From positions 62,001-126,000 of the forward strand of contig NZ_JARXVH010000001.1 of the NCBI RefSeq assembly GCF_029892565.1: a stretch of 64,000 nucleotides of DNA, read 5' to 3'. This DNA comes from Streptomyces pseudovenezuelae. Lineage in GTDB: Bacteria > Actinomycetota > Actinomycetes > Streptomycetales > Streptomycetaceae. The position numbers and the translations under genes were made by a program. The notes below the pieces were generated by a model. It searched no databases. It was not told the origin of the DNA and saw only the letters and a list, made by a program, of their open reading frames with translations. Shown piece after piece: positions 56,926-64,000 of this stretch (positions are counted from its first letter, which is position 1; each line of letters starts with the position of its first letter).

Positions 56926-58170
56926 CTACGCCGTCCAGCGCACCCGCAGCTCCTGCGGCTTGCGGAAGACCAGGCCGCGCGCCTCGGCCGGCGCCGACGG
57001 GTCCAGGTGCAGGTCGGGCAGGCGGTCCAGGAGGTGGCGGATGCAGACCGTGGTCTCCAGGCGGGCCAGGTGCGCGCCGAGGCAGAAGTGCGGTCCGTGG
57101 GCGAAGGCCAGCTGGAGGCGGGCGTTGTCGCGCCGCAGGTCGAAGCGGTCGGGGTCGGTGAAGACGGCCGGGTCGCGGTTGGCGCCGGCGATCGAGACGC
57201 TGACGAGGTCGCCGCGGCGGATGCGGGCGCCGCCGAGTTCGACGTCGGCGGTGGCGTAGCGGTCCACCACGGCCGCCGCGGGTTCAAGGCGCAGCGACTC
57301 CTCCACGGCCGCGTCGACGAGTTCGGGATCGGCACGCACGAGGGCGAGTTGGGCCGGGTCGCGCAGCAGGTGCAGCACGGCGTTGGTGATCATGCCCTCG
57401 GTGGTCTCGATCCCGCCGAACATGAGCACCGCCGCGTTGGAGGCCACCTCGGGCAGCGCGAGGCGCCCGTCGCGGGCCGCCTCGACCAGCACGGAGCCCT
57501 CGTTCCGGGCGGCGACCGTGGCCCCGACGCTGGCTTCCAGCTGCGCGAAGGCGGCACCGGCCGCGGGGTCGGCCGGTTCGCCCACGGTGAGGTCGGAGAC
57601 CGCGCCCACCATGGCGTCGTACCAGGTCAGGACCTCCTTGGGGTCCGCGCCGAGCAGGCCGAGGGACTCGGCGACGACGGCGACGGCGAGCGGCCCGGCG
57701 ACCTCCCGGCGCAGTTCGGCGCTGCCCCGGGGCTTGATCGCGTCGACGAGGCGGCCGCTCTCCCGCTCGACGAACTCGTTGAAGCGGGTGTGCACGTCCC
57801 GGACCCGGAAGGGGTCGGTGAAGGGCTCCCGGTGGCGTTTGTGCGCGGGCCCGTCGAGCGAGAGCATGCTCGGTCCGACGACCTGGGCGGTGGAGAAGCG
57901 GGGGTCGTCCACGGTGAAGGTGACCGGGTCGCGCATGACGCGCATCGCGAGGTCCCGGCGGGTGACCGTCCAGCCGCCCAACTCCGGTATCCAGGAGACC
58001 GGTTCGCGCTCCCTCAGCAGCGCGAGACGCGGGTGCGGATCGTGCTCCAGCTCCGCGATCGTAGTGGCGGAGCCGAGCGGAAATCCGGCCGGTGGCGTCG
58101 CGGGATCCGCCGGTGGCACGGCCGGTGGCGTCGCGGAAGTCGTCGGTCGGGCCTCGCTGTGGTCGCGCAT
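56926..58170 (-). CDS. Cytochrome P450
   Basis: 414 residues. Standard P450: I-helix VLMFGGIETTEG, K-helix EESLR, heme loop AFAHGPHFCLGAH with the Cys ligand. A 25-residue Pro/Ala leader precedes the fold. Bacterial class I, needing ferredoxin and reductase from elsewhere. Substrate unknown. Unlike the P450 at 39.5 kb, all catalytic motifs are intact. It starts at ATG 58170. The 160-bp gap to the next gene on the other strand holds the promoters. Confidence 0.92.
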   Translation of the reverse strand: MRDHSEARPTTSATPPAVPPADPATPPAGFPLGSATTIAELEHDPHPRLALLREREPVSWIPELGGWTVTRRDLAMRVMRDPVTFTVDDPRFSTAQVVGPSMLSLDGPAHKRHREPFTDPFRVRDVHTRFNEFVERESGRLVDAIKPRGSAELRREVAGPLAVAVVAESLGLLGADPKEVLTWYDAMVGAVSDLTVGEPADPAAGAAFAQLEASVGATVAARNEGSVLVEAARDGRLALPEVASNAAVLMFGGIETTEGMITNAVLHLLRDPAQLALVRADPELVDAAVEESLRLEPAAAVVDRYATADVELGGARIRRGDLVSVSIAGANRDPAVFTDPDRFDLRRDNARLQLAFAHGPHFCLGAHLARLETTVCIRHLLDRLPDLHLDPSAPAEARGLVFRKPQELRVRWTA

Positions 58171-58330
58171 GGATCCAGTAAGCCACAGGCCGCTCCGACA
58201 TCCGCCGCCAGCTCCGGCCGAGGCGTGCGGCGGATGTCCATGACGGTGGAACCTACCGGGGCGTAGGCCCCCGGCCGAGAGAGGACTATCGTCGGAGGTC
58301 AAGGGCCAGAACGAGGGGAGGCCGCCGTCG

Positions 58331-58582
58331 ATGCAGCAGGACGAGGCCGTGATCGGCTGTACCGGGGAGTTGCTCCTCCCTACGCGCGGAGCCGCGGGGC
58401 CCGGCGAGATCCTGGTGCGGGTCAGGGGCGGCTCCGAGACCTTCCTCGCCTGGTCCTCCCAGCCCCTTCCGAAGGGGGCCACCGTACTCGTGGTCGAGTC
58501 CCGCGGTTGCCGCGAGGTCGACGTCATCGAGTGGGTCGATCCACTGGACGCGCTGGACGGCGACGCCGACGGCGCAGGTTGA
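58331..58582 (+). CDS. Small NfeD-like OB-fold protein
   Basis: 83 residues. The sequence AVIGCTGELLLPTRGAAGPG and LPKGATVLVVESRG looks like the soluble OB-fold (C-terminal) domain of NfeD proteins, without membrane helices or protease. NfeD-type proteins accompany SPFH/flotillin proteins, and the flotillin gene begins 11 bp later. GGGGAGG precedes ATG 58331. Both together probably organise membrane microdomains. Confidence 0.8.
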   Translation: MQQDEAVIGCTGELLLPTRGAAGPGEILVRVRGGSETFLAWSSQPLPKGATVLVVESRGCREVDVIEWVDPLDALDGDADGAG

Positions 58583-58592
58583 GGAGTACAAC

Positions 58593-59783
58593 ATGTTCGG
58601 TTACCGCGTTCCCGCCCCCGACGAGGCGATGTTGATCTCGGGCGGGCGACGGGGTCTGGGGGGCGCGCCGTTCCGGGTGGTCACGGGGCACGGAAAGTTC
58701 GTGCTCCCGGTCTTCCGCAAGACTCGCTTCCTCACACTGTCGATGTGCGAGGCCGAGGTCACCGAAACCTGTGTGACCAGGCAGGGCATCGCGCTGCACG
58801 TGCGCGCCGTGATCGCGTTCAAGGTAGGCAACGACACCGAGAGCATCATCAACGCGGGTCAGCGCTTCCTGTCCGACCAGGACCAGATGTCGGTGCTGAC
58901 CGGCCGGATCTTCGCCGGCCACCTGCGTTCCATCATCGGCTCGATGACGGTCGAGGAGATCGTCACCGAGCGGCAGAAGCTCGCCGCGGAGGTGCTGGAC
59001 ACCTCGAAGGTCGAGATGGCGAAGATCGGTCTGATCGTGGACTCGCTGCAGATCCAGTCGATCGACGACGGCGAGGTCGGCTACATCGAGGCCATGTCCG
59101 CGCCGCACAAGGCGGCCATCCAGCGCCAGGCGCAGATCGCCCAGGCCCAGGCCACGCAGGCCTCGGTCGAGGCGGAGCAGGTCGCGGCCCGCAACCAGGC
59201 CGAGTACGCCCGGCAGACCGCGGTCGTCAGGGCGGAGTACTCCGCCGAGGTGGACCGTGCGCAGGCGCAGGCCGCCCAGGCGGGTCCGCTGGCGCAGGCG
59301 CACGCCCAGCAGGAGGTGCTGGCCGCGCAGACCGAACTGGCCCAGCGCCAGGCCCAGTTGCGTCAGCAGCAGCTGGTCGCCGAGATCGTCAAGCCCGCCG
59401 AGGCCGAGGCCCAGCGGATCAAGCTGCTCGCCATCGCCGAGGCGGAGCGCATGAAGATCCAGGCCGAGGCGGCGTCCTCGTACGACCGGGTCGCGCTCGA
59501 CCGGATGCTGATCGACCAGCTCCCGCTGATCGTGAAGGAGGCCGCGGGCGGTCTGGCCGGCGCCAACGTAAATGTCCTCAACGGCGCGGACGGCCTCGGC
59601 GAGATCGCGGCCGGTCTGGTCGCCCAGGGTCTGACGATCCTGGACTCGGTCCGCCAGAACCTCAACGGCCAGAACTCCGAGGGCCGCCCCGCCAACGGCC
59701 TGCTGGAACTGCAGGGTTACCTGCGCACGCCGGACGCGGAGGGCGACGCCGCCAAGGAGGACAAGCCGCGCGACGCCGAGTAG
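58593..59783 (+). CDS. SPFH-domain/flotillin-like protein
   Basis: 396 residues. The SPFH domain (about 1-180, beginning MFGYRVPAPDEAMLIS) is followed by a long Ala/Gln/Glu-rich coiled coil (AQAQATQASVEAEQVAARNQ, then EVDRAQAQAAQ) of about 120 residues and a C-terminal oligomerisation part. No membrane helix; it likely attaches by surface contacts and forms lipid-raft-like scaffolds with the small OB protein upstream. Ends in a Lys/Asp-rich tail. A strong terminator follows at 59811. Confidence 0.9.
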   Translation: MFGYRVPAPDEAMLISGGRRGLGGAPFRVVTGHGKFVLPVFRKTRFLTLSMCEAEVTETCVTRQGIALHVRAVIAFKVGNDTESIINAGQRFLSDQDQMSVLTGRIFAGHLRSIIGSMTVEEIVTERQKLAAEVLDTSKVEMAKIGLIVDSLQIQSIDDGEVGYIEAMSAPHKAAIQRQAQIAQAQATQASVEAEQVAARNQAEYARQTAVVRAEYSAEVDRAQAQAAQAGPLAQAHAQQEVLAAQTELAQRQAQLRQQQLVAEIVKPAEAEAQRIKLLAIAEAERMKIQAEAASSYDRVALDRMLIDQLPLIVKEAAGGLAGANVNVLNGADGLGEIAAGLVAQGLTILDSVRQNLNGQNSEGRPANGLLELQGYLRTPDAEGDAAKEDKPRDAE

Positions 59784-59810
59784 GCGCGCTCCTCGTAGGG
59801 TTCGGGGTCC

Positions 59811-59836
59811 CCGGCACCGGTGCGGACCGGTGCCGG
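59811..59836 (+). terminator. Rho-independent-like terminator of the SPFH gene
   Basis: A perfect 11-bp stem (CCGGCACCGGT with ACCGGTGCCGG) and four-base GCGG loop. It is 27 bp after the SPFH stop. No T run; typical of actinomycete hairpin terminators. Confidence 0.7.
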
Positions 59837-59892
59837 CCGACCCATCGACCAACCCTTATAACAAGTGCAGTTGATACACATTTTCTGCGCTA

Positions 59893-59921
59893 CTCTCGCG
59901 GTCCCACGCGTAACGCGAGAG
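59893..59921 (+). promoter_or_regulatory. Hairpin/inverted repeat in the kinase leader
   Basis: CTCTCGCG and CGCGAGAG enclose 13 bases, ending 12 bp before the kinase ATG. The region before it (about 59851-59890) is unusually AT-rich and probably contains the promoter. The repeat could be an operator or a leader hairpin affecting translation. Confidence 0.45.
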
Positions 59922-59933
59922 ACCAGGAACCCC

Positions 59934-61895
59934 ATGCCAGACCAAGACCGCAGCCGGTCGGAGAAGTTGGCCTATGCGGCGGCCGGCATGGACCCGCCGC
60001 CCGTGATGCCCCTGCGGAAGAACGATCCCCGGCGGGTCGGCCCCTATCAACTGGTGTCCGTGCTCGGCAGCGGCGGCATGGGCCGGGTCTATCTGGGCCG
60101 GAACACCACAGGGGGCGGCCCGGTCGCCGTCAAGGTGATCCGGCCCGAGTACGCCGAGGACCCGCTGTTCCGGAAGCGTTTCGAGCGCGAGGTCGGGTCG
60201 CTCGGCCGGGTCCAAGGGGCACACATCGTCCGGCTGTTGGGCAGCGGCGTCGACGAGGACCTCGTATGGGTCGCGACCGAGTTCGTGCCCGGGCCCACGC
60301 TCGCGGAGGCCATCGAGGCGCGCGGGCCGATCGACGCGGCGGCGGCCTGGCGGCTCTTCGCCGACCTGGGCCGCGCGGTCGAGGCGATCTGGCGAGCGGG
60401 CATCGTCCACCGTGACCTCAAGCCGTCCAACGTGATCCTGGCGTCCGACGGCGCCCGCGTCATCGACTTCGGCGTCGTCCAGGCCACCGACGGCACCACG
60501 ATCACCGCCACCGGGCAGAACGTGGGAACCCCCGCCTTCATGTCCCCGGAGCAGGTCAGGGGCCAGGAGGTGACCGCCGCCTCCGACGTCTTCTCGCTGG
60601 CCTCCGCGCTCACCTTCGCCGTCACGGGGAAGGCGCCGTTCGGCGACGGCACGGGCGTGGACATCCTGCACCGGGTGGCCTTCGAGGAGCCGCGGGACAA
60701 GGTCCTCGCCAAAGTCGCGGCCGTCGACGCGGAGCTGGCCGCGTTCATCCGCACCTGCCTGGACAAGGATCCGGAGCGGCGGCCGTCACCGGACATGGTG
60801 TTCAGGACCGCCATCGGCCACCAGTTACACGCTCCGGACGGCAGACCGCCCCGGTCCACGCCGAAGGGAGCGCCCCTGCGGGACATGCCCGCCGCCTTGG
60901 CGTCCGCGCCTCCCCCGGGTGCGCCCGCCGCGCCGGAGGCCGCCGATACGCCCAAGGTCTCGGGCGCGCCCGGAAAGCGCCGCAAGCTGTTGGTGGGCGC
61001 CGCCGCGGCGGCCGTCCTGGTCGCCGGGGGCACCGCCGCGGCGCTGCTCCAGCAGGGCGGCAGCCCCTCGGTGGCGGCCGGCCCCGGCTCCGACACGTCG
61101 TCGGCCGCGCCGGACGACCCGGCCGCGCCGCCCGCCGGTTCGCCGAGCGCGCCCAAGACCAGTCCCTCGGCAACGGATCAGAAGGCCGACCAGGCCGTGG
61201 ACAAGTCACCGAGCGCCTCGCCCTCACAGAAACCCGGGTCACTGGACCTACGCGCCGCCGCCTGTCTCGCCGAGATCGTGTCGGGCGGCCAGGGCGGCTG
61301 CGTCAAGACCCTCCAGACCCTCCTCGACGGCTACGGACTGCACGTCACGATCGACGGGCGGTTCGGGGCGTCGACCGTCGCCGCGGTGCGGGCCTTCCAG
61401 CGCGAAGTGGGTCTCACCGCCGACGGCAAGGTCGGTACGCGGACCAAGAAGCTGCTGTACGCCGGGACGCGCGGACCCGTCAGGACCGGCGCCGTGACGG
61501 TGACCGAGAGCGTCAACACCGTTGATGTCGCCCGGTGTCTGGACGTCCGCGGCGCGAGCGTCCAGGTATGGGGATGCGAGGGCGCGGCCACGCAGAAGTG
61601 GGCGTTGTACCGCGTGCCGGGTCAGGGCTCCCAGTACACGGTCGTCAATCGGGGCACGCACCTGTGTCTGGACGCCGACGCCGGCTCGATCGGCAGCAAC
61701 GGCCAGCGGGTCCGGGCCAGGAACTGCGACGGACAGAGCGCCCAGCGGTGGCGGCTCGGCAGCGGCCACACGCTCGTCACCGCCGCGGGCGGCTCCTGTC
61801 TGGACGCGGTGGCCGCCTCCTCCGGCCGGGACGGCCAACCGGTCCAGGGCTGGGCCTGCGCGGGCAGCGTCAACCAGGTATGGACCTGGTCCTGA
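59934..61895 (+). CDS. Transmembrane Ser/Thr protein kinase with peptidoglycan-binding and ricin-type domains
   Basis: 653 residues. The cytoplasmic kinase (about 35-300) has the glycine loop GSGGMG (45-50), K67, HRDLKPSN (159-166) and DFG (178-180). A Pro/Ala linker and one membrane helix (about 351-372) follow, then outside a PGBD1-like domain (about 440-510, with two Cys) and a ricin-B lectin domain (about 520-653, three QxW-like repeats). It likely senses cell-wall fragments or sugar. Codon 298 is TTA (60825-60827), the only TTA I found, so translation should need bldA tRNA. ATG at 59934 follows AGGA. Confidence 0.92.
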   Translation: MPDQDRSRSEKLAYAAAGMDPPPVMPLRKNDPRRVGPYQLVSVLGSGGMGRVYLGRNTTGGGPVAVKVIRPEYAEDPLFRKRFEREVGSLGRVQGAHIVRLLGSGVDEDLVWVATEFVPGPTLAEAIEARGPIDAAAAWRLFADLGRAVEAIWRAGIVHRDLKPSNVILASDGARVIDFGVVQATDGTTITATGQNVGTPAFMSPEQVRGQEVTAASDVFSLASALTFAVTGKAPFGDGTGVDILHRVAFEEPRDKVLAKVAAVDAELAAFIRTCLDKDPERRPSPDMVFRTAIGHQLHAPDGRPPRSTPKGAPLRDMPAALASAPPPGAPAAPEAADTPKVSGAPGKRRKLLVGAAAAAVLVAGGTAAALLQQGGSPSVAAGPGSDTSSAAPDDPAAPPAGSPSAPKTSPSATDQKADQAVDKSPSASPSQKPGSLDLRAAACLAEIVSGGQGGCVKTLQTLLDGYGLHVTIDGRFGASTVAAVRAFQREVGLTADGKVGTRTKKLLYAGTRGPVRTGAVTVTESVNTVDVARCLDVRGASVQVWGCEGAATQKWALYRVPGQGSQYTVVNRGTHLCLDADAGSIGSNGQRVRARNCDGQSAQRWRLGSGHTLVTAAGGSCLDAVAASSGRDGQPVQGWACAGSVNQVWTWS

Positions 61896-62051
61896 CCGGA
61901 GGCCGGACGCCCCACTTCGTAGAAAGCGCATTCAGAAACGATCCCCCGGTGCTAGAAATCGCTCAGGCCCGTGCGCGCAGCGCCGGTCCCGCATCGACTC
62001 GCACCGACCGCACCATCTCGCACCGGCGATCCTGCACCCGATAGGACCACC

Positions 62052-64000
62052 TTGCCCACCACCTCACGCCCCGCCCGTCGACTGCTCTTCGTCCGCAACT
62101 GGCGCGTGGCCCACAAACTGCACGCCATCCTGCTCGTCCCGGTGCTCGTCGCCCTCGTGCTGGGCGGCCTCCGGGTGCGGCACTCGGTGGACACCTGGCA
62201 GGCGGCCGACGACGCCGTCCGGGTGGCGGAGTTGGTCCAGACGGCGAACAGGTACGCGAGCGACGCGATCAACGAGCGGGACGTCTCGGTCGCGCCCCTG
62301 CTGAAGGGCGACAGGACGTCGAGCACGGTCACCCGGGCCCGCCGGGTCACCGACGCGGACGCGGTGGCGTTCGACCGGGCGGTGGCCCGCATGCCGCAGA
62401 CCCCAGGACTGCTCCGTCGGGTCCAACTGGTGCGCGCGGGCGAACAGTTGCTCCCGACCGTGCGCGCGGACGCCTTCACCTCCAAGCTCAAGGGAGTGCG
62501 GACGGAGGAGAGCTACCACGCCCTCCAGCACCCGCTCATGGAGATCTCCAACGAACTGGGCTTCGGCAGCAGCAACCAGGCGAGCTTCGGCCGCACCCTC
62601 TACGCCATCTCCCTCACCCAGGCCGCCGAGTCCCTGATCCGCTCCATCGGCACCCACCTCCTCGTGGAGGACCGCAGCACCCTCGCCCCGGGTGAACTCC
62701 AGGCCCAGCTCGGCTCGTTCAGCTCGTACGTCTATCTCGAACAGGTCGCGCTCCAGGAGTACGCCGGAGCCGGCACCGCCGACGACATGACCCGGCTGCG
62801 GGAAGCCCTGGCCGCGGCCGAGCAGCGCGGAAAGGCGCAGACCGCCCAGGCCGCCCAGCGGGCCCGGGCGGCCGGGGAGGCCTTCGTCGCACCGCCGAGC
62901 CTGGCGCAGATGAACAGCGAGATCTGGTCGGGCAAGTCGGCCGCGGAGCTGGCCGCGCAGGGCATCACACCCGAGTCCTTCTTCGCCGCCTCCACCCTCG
63001 GCTTCGACGCCTACCGCGGCATCGAGGTCAACCTCACCGACACCGCCCTGGCCGGCGCCCACGACATCGCCGACGACGCGCGCAGCGAGGCGATCACCAA
63101 CGCCGTACTCGTGCTCGTCTCGATCCTGGTCGCCCTGCTCCTCGCCTCCTGGGTGGCCCGGACGATGAGCAGGAGCATGCGCCAACTCAGCGCCTCCGCC
63201 AACGACATCGCCGAGCAGCGGCTGCCGGCCACACTCGCCCGGCTCACCCGGAGTGTCCCCGAGCGCGTCGACCGGCAGGTCGAGCCCATTCCGATCACCA
63301 CCCGGGACGAGATCGGCGAGGTCGCCCGCGCCTTCGACCACGTCCACCGCGAAGCCGTCCGGATCGGCGTCCAACAGGCCATCGTCCGGGGCAACTTCAA
63401 CACGATCTTCACCAACCTGGCCCGCCGCAACCAATCCCTGATCGAGCGTCAGCTCGCCCTCATCACGAACCTGGAGGGCAAGGAGACCGACTCGGACCAG
63501 TTGGCCAACCTCTTCAAACTGGACCATGTCGCCACCCGGGTGCGCCGCAACGGTGAGAACCTCCTCGTGCTCGGCGGCGAGGAACCGACCCAGCAGTGGA
63601 ACCGCCCCCTCCCGCTGGTCGACGTCATCCGGGCGGCGACCGCGGAGGTCGAGCAGTACGAGCGCATCGAGCTGTCGGGCGTCCCGGAGACCGAGATCAA
63701 CGGCCCCGCCGTGACCGACCTCGTGCACCTGCTCGCCGAGCTCCTGGAGAACGCGACGATCTACTCCTCCCCGCACTCGAAGGTCCGCGTCACCGCGGCC
63801 GGGCTCCCCGACGGCATGACCATGGTCGAGATCCACGACGAGGGCATCGGGCTGCCCCCGGCGGAGCTGGCGGACCTCAACCACGGCCTGGCCAATCCGC
63901 CCACCGTGGACGTGTCGATCTCCCAGCGCATGGGCCTGTTCGTGGTCGGCCGGCTCGCCGACCGGCACGGCATCCGCGCCCAGCTGCGCCCGGCCGCGAC
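62052..64000 (+). CDS. Sensor histidine kinase, conservon CvnA-like (continues past the window)
   Basis: 649 codons seen, right end cut. The N-terminal membrane helix (LHAILLVPVLVALVLGG) leads to an extracellular nitrate/nitrite-sensor-like helical domain (about 40-320). A second helix (AVLVLVSILVALLLASWVA), a HAMP region (MRQLSASANDIAEQRL) and a GHKL ATPase domain (LLAELLENATIYSSPHSKV with the N box, DEGIGLP as G1) follow. The His box is non-classical, as in Cvn kinases. TTG at 62052 has AGGA upstream. A roadblock protein, DUF742 protein, GTPase and sometimes a P450 would be expected after it if it is a conservon. Confidence 0.88.
   Translation, partial: MPTTSRPARRLLFVRNWRVAHKLHAILLVPVLVALVLGGLRVRHSVDTWQAADDAVRVAELVQTANRYASDAINERDVSVAPLLKGDRTSSTVTRARRVTDADAVAFDRAVARMPQTPGLLRRVQLVRAGEQLLPTVRADAFTSKLKGVRTEESYHALQHPLMEISNELGFGSSNQASFGRTLYAISLTQAAESLIRSIGTHLLVEDRSTLAPGELQAQLGSFSSYVYLEQVALQEYAGAGTADDMTRLREALAAAEQRGKAQTAQAAQRARAAGEAFVAPPSLAQMNSEIWSGKSAAELAAQGITPESFFAASTLGFDAYRGIEVNLTDTALAGAHDIADDARSEAITNAVLVLVSILVALLLASWVARTMSRSMRQLSASANDIAEQRLPATLARLTRSVPERVDRQVEPIPITTRDEIGEVARAFDHVHREAVRIGVQQAIVRGNFNTIFTNLARRNQSLIERQLALITNLEGKETDSDQLANLFKLDHVATRVRRNGENLLVLGGEEPTQQWNRPLPLVDVIRAATAEVEQYERIELSGVPETEINGPAVTDLVHLLAELLENATIYSSPHSKVRVTAAGLPDGMTMVEIHDEGIGLPPAELADLNHGLANPPTVDVSISQRMGLFVVGRLADRHGIRAQLRPAA

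Overview
This window is from a high-GC actinomycete, almost certainly a Streptomyces. The coding DNA is GC-rich with strong third-position bias. GTG and TTG starts are frequent, operon junctions often overlap (ATGA/GTGA), and TTA codons are nearly absent. The gene families also fit: cysteine-free ribosomal proteins, a DUF574 methyltransferase, P450s, an SPFH protein and a conservon-type sensor kinase. I see no CRISPR array, rRNA or prophage. There is one tRNA and one intact insertion sequence.

Layout. (1) 1-14.6 kb: after a partial Gfo/Idh/MocA oxidoreductase and a TPR protein comes a complete myo-inositol catabolic locus. One operon runs leftwards (binding protein, permease, ATPase, IolE-like dehydratase, IolG). 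The divergent operon runs rightwards (IolC, aldolase, IolB, IolD, MmsA, GntR regulator). They face each other across a 289-bp region holding two matching operator/promoter units. (2) 14.6-17.0 kb: an IS110-family element of about 1.44 kb has split a GlxA-type regulator gene. Removing the element and one GTC restores a 315-codon frame exactly. Its left end carries a readable bridge RNA: one loop matches the insertion site and the other matches the element's own joined ends. (3) 17-31.6 kb: single metabolic genes (alpha/beta hydrolases, a GH30 enzyme, an oxidoreductase, an esterase), tRNA-Pro(GGG), two separate cobalamin genes (cobF, cobK) around an MFS pump, a cysteine-free ribosomal protein group (L36, L31, L33), a TauE-type exporter and a Dps protein.

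(4) 31.6-39.4 kb: a tight eight-gene leftward operon (HAD phosphatase, XRE-cupin regulator, M24 'pita-bread' enzyme, E1 alpha and beta of a 2-oxoacid dehydrogenase, amidohydrolase, bicupin, SDR). It looks like a catabolic pathway whose substrate I cannot name. (5) 39.5-47.9 kb: a P450 with a degenerate ExxR motif, a lipoprotein, a DUF574 methyltransferase, a glutamine-synthetase-like enzyme followed by an amidohydrolase (the two halves of fungal FluG), two NUDIX-type proteins and an aldo/keto reductase. (6) 47.9-55.7 kb: a GH13/MGH1 glycosidase pair, an MFS pump, and an HxlR regulator lying between two 59-bp inverted repeats and divergent from a quinone-type oxidoreductase. (7) 55.8-64 kb: an AraC regulator, a second P450, an NfeD-like OB protein with an SPFH/flotillin protein, a Ser/Thr kinase with peptidoglycan-binding and ricin domains carrying the only TTA codon I found, and the start of a CvnA-like sensor kinase cut by the window edge.

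How the parts work together. The inositol genes cover uptake and every step from myo-inositol to acetyl-CoA, with a GntR protein as the likely local repressor. The most unusual signal is the IS110 bridge RNA, whose target and donor guides can be matched by eye to the DNA around the insertion. Functions are inferred from protein motifs and context. No searches were run.
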